Assembly (NCBI RefSeq): GCF_002234675.1
Contig: NC_019872.2
Span: 8,882,950-8,946,949, forward strand
Source: Oryzias latipes
Lineage: Eukaryota > Chordata > Actinopteri > Beloniformes > Adrianichthyidae
Direction of reading: 5' to 3'
Length of the DNA stretch: 64,000 nt
Below, piece by piece: positions 47,969-60,912 of the stretch. Both the position numbers and the translations under genes were made by a program. The first letter of the stretch is position 1. The number at the start of each line of letters is the position of its first letter. Under the pieces are notes generated by a model that saw only the letters and a list, made by a program, of their open reading frames with translations, was not told the DNA's origin and searched no databases.

Positions 47969-48424
47969 GACACATAGGGGGGTACACACAACCCCCCCCT
48001 ACCCACCTTCATCCTTTGTCCCACCTCACTTGGATAGGCTCTCGTCCCATCTCCTCTACCACAAACCATCAAACGCCTCCCACCGACGTCCATGTCATCC
48101 ACTCTTCACCTTCTGATATCCTAGCGAATCCGTCTGGTATCAAGGTTCACGTCAACTCCTTCCTGTCCTCTGTCCTCCTGGTCGCCACTTTCATACCAAA
48201 AGCTTTATTTCTTTAAGCCCCTGCCAATCTGCACTGGCTGCATAGTATTTTGCATACTCGACATAACACTGTTTGTCATTTGAAATGGCAGTACAATAAA
48301 ACAAGAACTTGAAGTATTCGTTACATAAAGGAAATGGACCTACACAGACACTGACAGGCAAGCTGTCCTAACACCTTTGTTTTTGCGTTTGGGCTTAGTT
48401 TGGCCCTTCAGTGGATTTGACAGC

Positions 48425-48455
<31 letters not shown>

Positions 48456-49405
48456 GGTTGGTGGAGTTTTGGCCAAAGCAGCTCTTTGCAAAGCCAATCA
48501 GAAAACGTTTGTTTTTGTATTGCGTGCATCATAATGAACATCATAATGAATAAAGACTTTTTTTTTCCTGTTTGAACCATAAAGACTCCACTGCTCACAC
48601 ATGTCAAACACACAGGTAAATGTACAGACTCATACAGGCACAGGGGGGTTAAAAGAAGAAACCTGCAATACATGCTGTGTTATGGTCAGACAACTGCTGT
48701 AGATAGCTGCTAATGTGTTGGCGGTGGCCACAATAAGTACAGTGGTTGCTTTTGAACGTGTGTGCATGAATGTGAGGACACATCAGTTCAAGGTTTTGCC
48801 AGATGTTTGTGAAGCAGCAGTGTTGGACAGTGCTGTCTTTGCAGGGGCAGCCATCATTTTTTGTCTGATCTTAGGTCACATTCGGCATGTTTTGGATGTT
48901 ATTTCAAACACAATTGCTGGATCTCACTGGTACGACGAGAGTAATTGACCGCTGCAGCAGTGAAACTGAAGCGGAGTGGTGTGGGCGAGCTCCTGTTTTT
49001 GTGACGACTATCAGCTGAAGATCCTATTAGACTGACTTCATCCCATTATGTTTATATAGTTAGCTCAGTAACATTTTAAACTGCACGCAGTTCATTTAGA
49101 AAACGATGATAAATCTGTCTGTCATTTGGACGTTGAATGCCTCTGCTGGCCTCATGAGTTCACTTTTGTTTTGCTGTGCCACAGTGTAAACAAGCAGCCC
49201 TGGTATTTAACGTGTGCTTTTGGTACCAGTGTACAGAGCATCATGGTTGGTTGAAACGCATATTGTTTTTACATGAGGCGACACGCTGGCTTATACCTAA
49301 AAACTGAAAATCCTGCAACCTGTCTGACTGATTGTCAGCAGTCACTGATGTAGGTGTCTGCCTGGCTGACGGTCTTTTCTACCTGTGATCCCTTTAATAA
49401 AAGTG
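47969..49405 (+). other. supt6h: supt6h 3' UTR region with two poly(A) signals
   Basis: AATAAA hexamers lie at 48295-48300 and 49396-49401 downstream of the stop. The interval between them contains a G29 run (48425-48453). If the distal signal is used, the run is transcribed. No ORF with family resemblance is seen. Confidence 0.5.
48425..48453 (+). repeat. G29 homopolymer
   Basis: 29 consecutive guanines between the two candidate supt6h poly(A) signals. Such a run can form intermolecular or intramolecular quadruplexes and is also prone to length error in sequencing. Confidence 0.95.
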
Positions 49406-51335
49406 TTCCTAGTAAACCAAATGTGTCGGTCTTGCTAATCCGACTATAACTAGCCACACAACTCATTCAAACTTTGGAAACAGAAAAACAGAATTTAGAT
49501 GGACTAATCTGCAACCTGAGGCTCCAAAGCCACATGTGGGGGGATCTGTTGTAGCTCCAGAACTGAAGCACAGATTTAATCTGAGTTAGTTTGGTTTATT
49601 GATTGATGACTCAGGTGGTCCAAAAACAGTTAAATAAAAATGTGTTGTTTGTAATACTACTGCTGACACCTATTTCAAATACTGAGTAGAACATTGATAA
49701 AAGGTAAGCTTTGTTTATAATTAGGAAAAAAGTTTAAAACACATCCTCATAAGCTGCTCAACAATGTTTCGTGTCTGTACTAAAATATATGTTGATATTT
49801 TGATATTTATTTTTGGACCATACACCAACATATATTCAGATCAACAGCATTAGTTAGTAAGGAAAAGTAAAGACTGACACATAAAAATGCAGTTTTTGAC
49901 TTGAGTTTTTTTTTTTTACATTTTTATTGGAGTACTTTTACTGCAGCGGGATGATCCTGTGTGGCATAAGAGGTCTTATTTTATAAGGCAGTCACACGAG
50001 CGTCTGTCAAAAGAAATAAATTCATATTTTTAGAAAAACATTTTCTCTCATTGCTAATATCCAAAAAACAAAACTATAAATCACTTCTATAAAACTACTA
50101 GCAATATAATAAATGCAAAACATTGCTGCATTTGTTTAATCGACAGCTTAAATAACTGCCATTAGAGTGAGGAGGAGTTAAAATCTAAAGTTTGTTAAAG
50201 ATCTAAACATTCTATCTTAAAATTAAAACAGCTTAAAAAATACCCAGATTCTTGTCAAGAGATTAGATTTTGTATTTTTTATTTTAAAAGTTCAGAGGTC
50301 TTATTGGGAACATAACAATTTTTAAATGGCACAGATGACTTCTAAATCTCATCTTTAAATCAACTTTATTTTGACTTCTAGTCAAGTAGTTTATGAATCA
50401 CCAAATCAGTAGAACTGATTTAAGGTTTGAAGTCTGAACAGCAAAACCAGAGCAATCAGGAATGAAAGGTTGAATATTCTACATGTTGTTTTATTCAAAT
50501 GTATTAGACAGACCTTCATTTGTCGTTTTGAGGAGATGCAAGTCAAGCAGCAGTTTTGTACAGCACGGTGGAGGCAGTATCATGATGTCGCTATTTTTAC
50601 CTTTTAATGTAAGGCAAACCACCCTAAATATTCAAAGGTTCATCTGCAGTTAATAAACAATCCATATGTGGTCAACATTATTTTATTTCCATCAATGATA
50701 TCTGATACGGAGTGTCAAAGATGGCAAAGTGTACATTCTATTTTAAAAAAACTGTTTATAAGAAAGATTTTTTGAAGTCATTTAAAGAGAGTGCACAGAG
50801 GTTTGCAAAAGCAGGAGCTCTTCTTGACCACATCTTATTCACCACGAAAATAGGACATAACTTGCTGCTTTTTCCCCATTCCAAAAAACAATCCCTCCAT
50901 TTTTAAGATCATGTGAACTCCTGAGTCCTGAGGAGGGGAGAGCTGCATTATGGGCATGACGCTGGTCACTGGAGGCAGCGTGCGCATTGAATTAGAAGCA
51001 CGGAGTCATATGACAGCAGGCCAGTGAGAAAACCAGGAGAATAAACGCTTCATTTCAGCCGCAGCAGAAACTTTCTTTTACAAAGATACCAGTGTGTGAA
51101 TTCATGATAAAAACTTCATACCAACAAGGATCTCACCAAGCTGGAGCTTTCACGTGTGTTTTAGTCACAGCAGATACACTTCCTTTAACATCGTTTTTAA
51201 AATGTACCACCGCATCTGTTGACATTATTCTGAAAATCTCCACTGACAAAGACCTCCCTGCACCTCTTGACTGAGTTTTCCGCCTTGAGTTGATGCATTA
51301 TTGCTTCTTCAATCCAAACAACCATTAGCTCAGTT
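49406..51335. other. supt6h-rab34 convergent spacer and rab34 3' UTR
   Basis: No coding exon recognised. On the minus strand, AATAAA complements (tttatt) occur near 50682-50687, a plausible rab34 poly(A) signal about 650 bp past its stop. The rest is AT-rich and featureless. Confidence 0.4.
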
Positions 51336-54300
51336 TCAGCAACAGTTGGATTTCCTCTTCGCTTTGTGGTCGCCGTCCGTGATCCCTGAATGTAAAGTAC
51401 AAATGGAGCAAATGAAAAGCCTGTTTCAAAAGTGTCAACAAATGAACAAAAGATTTGATCAACCAACAATGAAGTATCAACAACAATAAACAAATGGAGC
51501 CACATGCGGAACTCAAGCCTGCAAGGAAAATATAAAATAAATCAAATAGAATTAACAAACATTTCAAATAAATAAAGTAAAAATGTTAAATATTAAGAAA
51601 AAAAACTGTTCAAACTTAATAACCTTCTCACTTAAGATTATCATCCCTCTGAGCAGATTCCATTGAAGTAGTGGTTTAAAAAAGCGAATATTTAAATACC
51701 CAACTGTCCAATCGATGCTTTTAAAAAAACATAAGATATTAAAACTTGAAAGAAAAATTGTAATCTGCATTTCTTTTGGCGTCTGTTCTTTAATTTCAAA
51801 ATGTATCACCAAGTTTTTAGTGAATAAATGAACAACAGATACTTTAATGACTATAGTTTATATTTTCCCCACTTTATTATTGTTTGGATTCACAACTCTA
51901 AACCATTAAAAAGTTGAGGGTCAAGCAGATTTGATCATAAATCCAACTATTACTTGTCCTCTTAATTCCACTGGAATTGTTTTGATAAACTTGTTTTTTT
52001 TTTTTTTTTGCAATTATGGTACAGGTAAAACTGGTGAAGAAACATTATGTACATGTAAACCCACTAGCTACTTTATCAGGCACACCTGTCCAACTGGACA
52101 TTTCTAGTCAGCCAATCACATGGCAGCAACAATGCATTTAGCCATGTCGACATGGTCCAAGACGATTCAAACCGAGCTTTAGAATGGCAAAGAGAGGGGA
52201 TTTAAGTGACTTTGAATGTGGCATCTTGGTGCCAGACGGGCTGGTCTGAGTATTTCAGAAACTGCTCATCTACAGGGATTTTCACCCACAAGCATCTCTA
52301 GGGTTTACAGAGGATGGTCTGTAAAAGAGAAAATATCCAGTGAGCGGCCGTTCTGTGGGTGGAAATGCCTTGTTGATGCAAGAGGTCAGAGGAGAATGGT
52401 TCCAGCTGATAGAAAGACAACAGGAACTCAAAAAGAGCTGGTCACAACCGATGTCTGCAGAAGAGCATCTCTGAGTGCAGATAGGCTCCAGCAGCTGAAA
52501 ACCACACTCCTGTCAGCTAAGAACAGAAAACTGAGGCTACAATTCACACAGGATCAACAAAGCTGGACAATAGAAGATTGGAAAAAGATTTCCTGGTCTG
52601 ATGGGTCTCCATTTCTGCTGTGACATTTGGATGTGTAGGGTCAGAATTTGGCATCAACATGAAAGCATGGATCCATCCTGCCCTGTGTCAACAGTTCAGG
52701 CTGGTGGTGGTGATGTCATGGTGTGGGGGATATTGCTGCTGTTCATATCCATCCCTTTCTGACCACAGTGTAACCGTCTTCTGATGGCTACTTCTCTCGC
52801 AGGATAAGGTCCCACGGCATAAAGTTGGAATCCTCTCTGACTGGTTTCTCGAGCTGGACAATGAATTCCCTGGACTCAAATGTCCTCCACAGTCACCAAA
52901 TCTCAATAGAGCCCCTTTGGGATGTGGTGGAACAGGAGATTGGCATTATTGATGTTTAGCCGACACATCTGCAGCAACTGTGTGATGCTGTCGCGTCAAT
53001 ATGGACCAAACTCTCTGAGAAATGTTTCCAGTACCTTATTGAATCAATGCCACAAAAGATAAGGCAGTTCTCAAGCCATAAGGGTCCAACCCAATAAAGT
53101 AGTCGGTGAGTGTATTATGATGTTATTTGAAAGTAAAGCTTCTGTTAAAGCATCAAAGCCAAAAAACAATAGGGTCCTTGCACTACGTGCTCAGGCCCTA
53201 ATGAAAGATCATTTTGAAGAAAAAGTATGGGTTAATGCAAATCCTTTGATACATGTTCTTATTTTTTAGTACCTTTTTAAAAAAAATGTCAGCTACGAAT
53301 TCATTTCTTAACAAATCCTAAAGACTGTTTGTTCTAATAGAAGTTTTTTTGTTTTTGCTGCGGTGCAGTGTAGGCTGGCACAAAAGCATACATGTGATAT
53401 GATTTACATTCCTGTTGCTGGTCTCATGCTAACCCCCTGACGTGTGTGAGCTCCGGGTATCAGAGCCATCAATACATTTCAGAATATGCAGATGTATCTG
53501 AATGTATGGGAAAATGACTCACTGACAATGTCTTTGACCTGCCTCGACCCGCTCTTCTCAATCTCTGCTAAAATGTTGGCCTCGAAGGTCAAAGATGCAA
53601 CTCGTAGGAAGAAGTCCCTGACGCCGTCTCCTGAACAGAAGAGACAGTTCAGGGAGGAAACAGAGGACGATCAGAGAAAGCACGAGGCGTCGATGCTTCA
53701 CTCCCACCTGACTTTGCAGACACAGCCCAGTACTCTGCTTTGATTTCCTCAGAAAGTCTGATGGCTTCCTGTTCTATATAATTCAGCTGATCAGGGGTCT
53801 GAGAAACAAGATATACAGTTATTAGTGACTTTTGAGAGTTTAGAATAAATCCTGTGAACCTGAAGGATCAAGAGTTTATAAGTATAGAACAAAATGAGCA
53901 CAAAGATTTAGGTACTTTTTTAGCTAATCTGTATTTTGGACTCCTTATAAGAAAAAAGTATTAAATAAGTCAAGGGATGAAATAGTTTAAACTTGCCCCA
54001 TGTTACTTCCTTTTTAAGTACTTTGACTAATAATCAGTAGATAGGCGATAATATTTGCTACGTTTGCATAAAAATGCTAAACAGGAGATCTACAGAGTTG
54101 TAAAAAGTGATGGTTATCCTTTTAGCAAAACATCATGCAATATTTTTAATTCGTTACACTCAGGTCTTTCTCAAAAATAGTGCTGAAATTGTTTCCATCA
54201 GTATTTAGGCTGTCACTTGAATCATTTATAAAGTCAAAACAAGTGGGGTTTTTGTGTGTATATCCAGCATTAAAACCTCTTACATAATTAAACAACTACC

Positions 54301-57300
54301 TTTAAAATAATTAGGAACCATAGTTTTGAGGTCAAACACACTTTTTTGGTGCAGATTTAAACCAGAATATGTTGTTTGAGCCCAAACAAAAATTATATTA
54401 ACATAAAAACAGGACTTAATAGTACTTTTTAAATTTATTATTACAAATTCGTTTCTGGCTAATTAAGGGTTTGCTAAAAATATAGTTCTTGAGAAATATA
54501 TTCTGAAAGAGTTATGAATTACCTGTACTTCAATCTCTGTTTCTATTCAAGGATTTTTCATGATCGTTACTCACACTGAGATCCTTTTTGGTGCCAGCCA
54601 GGAAGAGTAAAACACTGGACGGGTCATTTTCTTTCATGGCGTCCTCCAGCCACTGCCTGAACAAACACACTGATGTAAAGTGTGAAACAGACTTCCAACA
54701 AAGTCACAAAAACAGGGGCTGCATACCTTGCATGCGCTAAAGAGGTCACACTGCTTAAGTCAAACACCACTATGATGGCTGGCGAGCGTTTTCAAAAGAA
54801 AGGAAACAGAAAGGACAGCTTCACTGATTGGAAAAAATAGTTTGAGTGACTCATTTCATCTCAGAATCGGCAGCAAAAGTAGATTCACCTTGTGCTCCTC
54901 TGTAATATGTGGAAGCGATGCACTTGAAGCGCTCCTGACCGGCTGTGTCCCACCTGAAACAAATCAGACGCAGTTCAATCCGTCAACCTTCAAGACAAAC
55001 AAAACTTTTCGTTCCTCGACGACCTCACAAAGATCTGATCAAGACATTTAATTGAAGGTTTTTATTTTATATTTAGCTTGTTTTGCATGAAAAATATTAA
55101 ACCAATCTGACCGTGAGAAGCAGGTAATGCAAATGTGGATCAGAATGCAGAGAAATCTTGACAAGCAAAGTGGCCAACTCACAGCTGCAAGCTGAAAGGA
55201 ACACCAAGCACCTCGAAACGCTCCATCTCAAAATCCACCCCGATGGTTGCTTTGTAGTTCTTATCAAATACACCCTTACAGAACCTAAAGACATGACGAT
55301 AATAAAAGCGGTTTGTAATGCGTTTGTTTCAGTACTGAGGTTTAATTTTTTAATTTATATCCAGAAGTTGACATCACATGGTCAAATGCCAAAATCTAAA
55401 TGTAGTGATTGAATAAAAATGTTACTTCACATGAGCAAAATCAGATTGCTTCTTTTTAACCTTTTTATGATCTGCACACGTGTGTTGTACACTTCTTGCA
55501 ATAAGTTACACATTTTCCAATTATTTGCAGTTATTGTCCATAAAAAAGGTTTTCCCTGTTTTCTTTTGCTTCTGAAATGAATCAAAAGCTTTACGCCAAA
55601 TATCCAGAAATACACCCAAGACGAGGATGCTGACTTGTTAGTGCCTCACCTGCTGATCAGACACGTCTTCCCAACGGCAACATCCCCCACCACGATGACC
55701 TTTGCCACATTAAAGCTACCAGAAGGAAGAGAAAGAGTGTGAATAACAGCAGCGTGGCAGGGTGTTTCATGCAAGGATCTCAGGAGCCACACAGATCAGT
55801 GGCTTTTACTATGCATTCAGATTAACATGATACAAACTGTACCTTTAACAAGAGATCTATGAACTAGTGTGCACGTGTGACCCTCCAGAATGCAGAAATA
55901 TGAAAAAAATAATGTGATAACATTGTAAAACTTCAGTTGTTTGTACATATCAGCAATATCTGTTAAAGACAGACAACAGATGAACAGTTGGGTTATCTCT
56001 GAAGCTTTTCTTTAAACTTAATCAAAACTTAACAAGATCTCCATTTTTTAGAAGCTTGCAGACCAAGTTTTCTGATTTGGTGGTTTTTGTTGAAACATCT
56101 TCTGTCTTATCTAGAACAAACCAGTGTAAGAATTTAGTTAGATGTGGGTTTTTGGCGATGAATATCAGCTGATCCAGCAGACAGAGCGTGACTTCAAAAC
56201 TCTCCGCCAGAGCTAATTGGTTTAAGCACGCTTCTCTGTCTGTAGCTCCAGCCAGATGATGGTGTGCAGTCTCGACGCTCTATTTAGTGTGTTTTTATTT
56301 GGTTTTACTTTTTTTCCAGCCTCACCTCAACGCCCTGGCCCTCTGCGTCTGGCATGCAGCTTTCACCTTTGGATGGAAGCCCTCTTTGGTGTGCAGGGCT
56401 GCATGAGGACTGAAACACTGCGGAGGAGTAAGCAGGAGGACAAAAACTGAAATCAGCAGAACAAAAGCAATCACAGGAGGGCAATGGAAGAGGGAACAGA
56501 AGAAGGGCAGACACGTCAAAAGTCGCTTTTGCCTGCTCTGGAAGCAGATGATCTGCGTTAAATCTTTGTTAAGTTTGTCAAACTTTTTCAGCTACGTTCC
56601 AAATAGACTCAACATCAATAGTTGCACTGTTTGTTGTAATCGCATTACACTATATGGGTGTGTGTGTCTGTGTACTTCATCTTCTTGCACAACAGTAAAG
56701 ATGAGAGTTTAGCAAAACCTTTCATCTCTTCATTCATTTTCAGCTTCTTCCTGTTCTGGGTTGGAGTCTTGAGGGTGCATGTGCAGATCCCACTTACCAG
56801 AGTTTCTCAAATGGAGACTAACAAGGTAAGCGCTGACATACCAGAAGACGGAGCAAACCCACACAGACACAAGAGGGTGGGGTGTGTGTGTGCAAACACA
56901 ATCAATGTATTAATCCAGGAATGATTTTGATACAACCACCTTCTTATCTCTCCATCACACTGCACATGACACAAAGTTCCCCTTTCCCTCTCTATAGTGG
57001 ATGCAATGATTCTAGTCTACATATAATTTTGCTGCCAATCTTTAAAATATGCAAATTAAGACAAAATAACTTATCAAAAATAATGTACATCTTCCAATAA
57101 AGCAAAAAGGATTCATCCTGCACCTGTGAAAGAAGTTTAAAACTACCCTATTGTCTGGGATGGTACTTTAGTTATTAATCAAGAAAATGATTAAATCTAA
57201 ATTGAGCCTTTACAAGAATTAGAATTTGTTATTTATCCTTGGCTAAAGGAGGAAAGAAAATGCGTTCAAAACTTTTTGTTTTCTTTTCTTTACTAATAAA

Positions 57301-57693
57301 TTTGACACATTTTTCCCTCCACTTGTATGGGGTTCAATTTGTGACAACAATATGTTTCGGACCAAAAACACATAAACGTATTTTTGGCACAAATGGAACC
57401 CCATACTTAAGGTTACAGACTCTAACTAACAGATCAGAAGTTATTCACGTTTAACAGTGTGCGCTTTGTAAAGAACATTAAAACAATTTTATTTTTAAAA
57501 TATTAGATATTGCAATTTACAAAGTGTCACTGACATTTTCATTTTTAAATTAACTTTTACCACTCACTTTGGTCGTTTTTTAAACGTGTTTTAACTAAAT
57601 ATAGTAATTCTGTATTTGAATGCAGATGAGTTGGTGATTCCAAACCTTCGGGAGGTGAGTGATGACCCGGTCCTTCTTCACAGGTGGTAACAT
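51336..57693 (-). CDS. rab34: rab34, Rab GTPase 34, complete
   Basis: Minus-strand exons: 57693-57646, 56417-56326, 55715-55650, 55284-55183, 54953-54889, 54778-54727, 54656-54575, 53798-53708, 53630-53523 and 51385-51336 (stop at 51338-51336). Phases join throughout to 251 residues (human 259). RAB34 controls Golgi-to-surface traffic, lysosome positioning through RILP and an early step of intracellular ciliogenesis. Exon 1 reads MLPPVKKDRVITHLPK. The P-loop is GDVAVGKT (exon 3), effector region KATIGVDFEMERFEV (exon 4), WDTAGQERFK (exon 5), guanine-binding TKKD (exon 7) and SAKSG (exons 8-9). The C-terminus ends SNCC, a double-cysteine prenylation site. GQERFKCIASTYYRGAQAII and the N-terminal block HTKEGFHPKVKAACQ support RAB34 over RAB36. 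It is tail-to-tail with supt6h, consistent with the mammalian neighbourhood. Confidence 0.95.
52050..53114 (+). mobile_element. Tc1-like transposon, degraded, in the last rab34 intron
   Basis: About 1.07 kb with ends related to tacactcaccggccacttta (left: acccactagctactttatca; right: aaagtagtcggtgagtgta). The interior matches a very common teleost Tc1-like family. Flanking TA dinucleotides fit the Tc1/mariner target. It lies antisense to rab34, between the exons ending at 53523 and starting at 51385. Confidence 0.85.
52185..52950 (+). pseudogene. Tc1-like transposase pseudogene
   Basis: A frame at 52216-52623 reads LGARRAGLSISETAHLQGFS, then FSPTSISRVYRGWSVKEK and RKLRLQFTQDQQSWTIEDW followed by KKISWSDGSPFLL, the N-terminal HTH and first catalytic region of a Tc1 transposase. 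It then stops (tga at 52621). Deletions follow, including most of the segment between tgtgggggatatt and ccatccctttctgacc, and frameshifts before the ENEFP/LWDVVEQEIG-type C-terminal part. It cannot encode an active enzyme. Confidence 0.85.
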
Positions 57694-59097
57694 GCTGCGG
57701 CAGGTTTTCAGGGTCACAGAGACACATTCAGTTGTGGCCGTAACCAACACTCCTCTCATTCAAGATAGCAGGCACATTTCTACATAAACAGAAAAAAAAG
57801 GTTCTGTGAATGTCTGCTCACTTTCTCTGAAATACAGCACACGTGTGACAGTTCCAATCTTCACCAAGGTGTGAGCATGAATGTCAAAAATAAGAGTTTT
57901 TCCATCAAACGGTAATAAACAGGAGCAACCACATGAGAAAAGGGTGTTAAAAAAATCAAGTCAAACCACTAGTTTTTAAAAAGGGAACTAATAACAAAGA
58001 AATGAAAAGCTTTACCTGAATGATGTTTAAAATGATCAATGTGATGCAAAATTCCAAGTTTAACAGCAAAAACTATTCTGGAAGTTCTGACACCTACAAG
58101 CCTGCTCTTGAACTGGACGCTCTCTCCACAGCAGACTCTCCAAATGGAAACTCTCATTTCTCCTGGAGTTACACTCTAAGTGCCCTCTTGTGGACACGTT
58201 TGACAGCAAACTCTTAAAATGTCACTAGGGACTTGAGGAGTAACTTAATGTTCTTTTTCTTCAGTTTTTCATAAGGTAAATATATAGTAGTAGTTGATAG
58301 ATTCAAAATAACAGGGGGAAAAAATATAAAGAAACAACCTGAAAACGACAAACAGTAGTCAGGGTCAAATTTACTGGCAGAGCTGGGTAGAATATTCAAA
58401 ATTGTAGTCTTTATGAATCACTTTCATTTATGGCTGGAATTAGAGTTTAAAAAAAAAAAACTGTAAATCAAAAATAACTCACAGCAGGCAGACAAAAAGT
58501 ACTGAAAAAATGTCTAACTCCACTATATTTGTATTTTGATTAAAAAGGAACACCCCTTATATTTGTGACCACATTTATAGGTAGAATTAATGAGAAATTG
58601 AAAATAAGCCAACTTAAAATGAAACTTCTCTTATTTGCTTTAAGTCATAACTGCTTCTTTGAAAGCACACAGTTTATGTGGCTGTGAGCTTTTACAAGTG
58701 CTCTGTAATGAATAGGTGTTAATGCATTTACAGTCAAAGCTGAATTATTGTGGCAGGAGGTATGAAAATGTTTTTCAATAATTGCCCGTTTTAAATATCA
58801 ATTCCAAAATTGTGCAAATTGTTGTGGTTGACGAAAGATAAAAGGTTCTGTATGCTGTTCACGGCAAATGAGAGATGGCATGCCTACTTGTTTTTCACAA
58901 TGAAAACCTCCTTCTTAATTGCTTTAAAATTTCAATTTCTTAAAATTATTTTGATTCAGTAACTCTCTAGTTTTTGCATAACATATATATATACACACAT
59001 AGATGCTGTTGTTGTTTTCAAATATTCAAATCTAACTGATAATTCTCATGGGAAATAAGTAGAATGCATCTTTTGACAAATATTAAAAAAAACTTTA
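57694..59097. other. rab34 upstream region, no gene seen
   Basis: Expected to contain the rab34 promoter and 5' UTR, but no motif or exon stands out. AT-rich otherwise. Confidence 0.4.
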
Positions 59098-59105
59098 ATG
59101 CATGG

Positions 59106-59516
59106 TAGGGCTGCACGATATGAGGAAAACTTGCGATATGCGATATTAGTGATCAATATTGCGATAACGATAAATTTGCGGTAAATAAACAAATAGAAAA
59201 ATAAACAAAAACATCATTCCCATTTCATTGCAACAGTTTAAAAATTATACTCCAAATGACCCTCATCGACATGGGGGACAAACATCTAACATAATAGGCC
59301 TCCATCTGATTGGTCAACAATGGGAAGGCGTCCATCTGATTGGTCAAAGCATAAAGGGATTTATTTGATTCGTTAAATGCTTCAAGCTGCTAGAAGATTG
59401 TTTTAACACATTTTGGGTTTGCGATTTATTGCGATATTCGCAGTCTTTTGCGATATGCATTTTGTAGAGCTGGATATTGCGATAACGATAAATTTGCGGT
59501 ATATTGTGCAGGCCTA
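59106..59516. mobile_element. hAT-type MITE with perfect 8-bp duplication
   Basis: A 411-bp element with ends tagggctgcacgatat / atattgtgcaggccta (inverted, 14 of 16 match), flanked by the direct repeat atgcatgg at 59098-59105 and 59517-59524. The subterminal regions carry many gcgata motifs and an exact 28-bp direct repeat (59156-59183 and 59474-59501, containing gcgataacgataaatttgcg). No ORF. Confidence 0.88.
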
Positions 59517-59834
59517 ATGCATGGGTATCTCAAACAAACACCGTTTTCTCTTTATGAGCCATCAGAATTACACTATTGTCTCAGAGTTGTGAGTTTTTTA
59601 TTTTATCAATTAAAAAAAACACTTTTCTACTAGTAAAAAAACACATTGAAATGCAGCATCACTTAAGGTGATCAATTCCAAACAACGTAAAAATGTTTAC
59701 AAAAAAGAAACATTTTAAACAAGCGAGGGGAGTTCTGGCCAATAGACCTTTTTCACACTTCCGCATTTTTCGACCGGAAATACGTCAATGACGTGTAAAA
59801 CAACTTCCTGTTAGCGTAGCAGCAGATATGAAGA

Positions 59835-60150
59835 ATGGCAGAGTCGAAGAGTTGCAGTCTCTGTTGCGTTCCAGGCTGTTCGTCTTCCTACCAAAAACAG
59901 CCTTACCTTTCATTTCATTATTTTCCTGTGGATCCAAACCTGAAACCCAAATGGATATAGGCGATGCGAAGAGATGAAGGGCATAGTTTTAATGTAAACA
60001 CAGGTAGCACCCTCTGCTGCCGGCACTTACTAACTTCGCTCCGGATTGTGGTGCGGCTGCGTCGTTCGTCGCCTGAAGAGTGGTGTCGTCCGGAGTATTT
60101 TCCCTTGGAAAAACTTTACTGCTCCTTTGAGAAGGGAGTCAGTATATGAC
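59835..60150 (+). pseudogene. THAP zinc-finger domain remnant (transposase N-terminus)
   Basis: MAESKSCSLCCVPGCSSSYQ then LSFHYFPVDPNLKPKWI is a THAP (C2CH) DNA-binding domain beginning. An in-frame TAG at 59958-59960 interrupts it, and the same frame then continues AMRRDEGHSFNV and LCCRHL, the second half with the final Cys and His. A single codon change would account for the stop. Continuation into EWCRPEYFPLEKLY fits the end of the domain region. Confidence 0.75.
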
Positions 60151-60559
60151 AGAACCTCAAACGTCAGTCTATGCAGCTATGCTGTGAAGATACTAGCATA
60201 CGGTGGCTAAGCTAAGGCAGTAAAGATGGATCAGGACTACGTGACACAGGTAAGGTTGTTCATAATGTGTTTGGTTAACGTTAGTCAACTATGTGTACCG
60301 TTATTGGATAAATGCATTTCTACCTGAAAAAATTAATATTTATAATAAAAGATGTTCATGCTCTCACCTATTTTAATTACATGTATTTAATCACTTTTGA
60401 GCATTTTGTCATTTTGTAATTTCCTTAACAAAAATAAATGAAATGTATTTGTAATTAAATACTTAACATACTTTTCAAAACATGATTACTGTGTTGTGTT
60501 GAAAGGTAGCATAAATATATTAAGACTGATTTTTAATTTCTTTATCTTCACATGTGCTC

Positions 60560-60912
60560 TGGATGAGGCTTTGGATTACATCCATGACTTAGAAGCCAAG
60601 TTCCTTTGCTGGACCCAGGAGACGATGTCATGGCGGACAAAAGTTCCTCGTTCAAGACCTCCTAACTGACATTGGATCTAAGATCATCATTCCACCTTTT
60701 AAGCTTTCAGCTCAATTCAGCAAGGAGGAAAATGAACAAATCCAAGCCATCACCCGCCTCAGAATTATGGTGGAAAGAGTGATCGGTAGGATAAAGTCCT
60801 TCCACATCAGGAACTCTCTGTGCCGCTCACACTGATGGGCGGTGTGAATCAGATCTGGCTTAACCGCCGTGTTTTGGCAAATTATCAAGGACTTTTTTGT
60901 TTTGAAGAGTGA
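60560..60912 (+). pseudogene. DDE (DDE_Tnp_4-type) transposase C-terminal remnant
   Basis: Encodes GDDVMADK, then after a one-base frameshift FLVQDLLTDIGSKIIIPPFK, FSKEENEQIQAITRLRIMVE and RVIGRIKSFHI. After another frameshift it reads PLTLMGGVNQIWLNRRVLAN and YQGLFCFEE with a stop. These are the last catalytic blocks of an IS5/Harbinger-type transposase. The earlier catalytic part between the THAP domain and this block is missing. Confidence 0.75.

Noticed and set aside
50560..50600. cacggtggaggcagtatcatgatg resembling a Tc1 transposase motif
   Set aside because: Only about 25 bp; flanks show no Tc1 ends or further matching frames.
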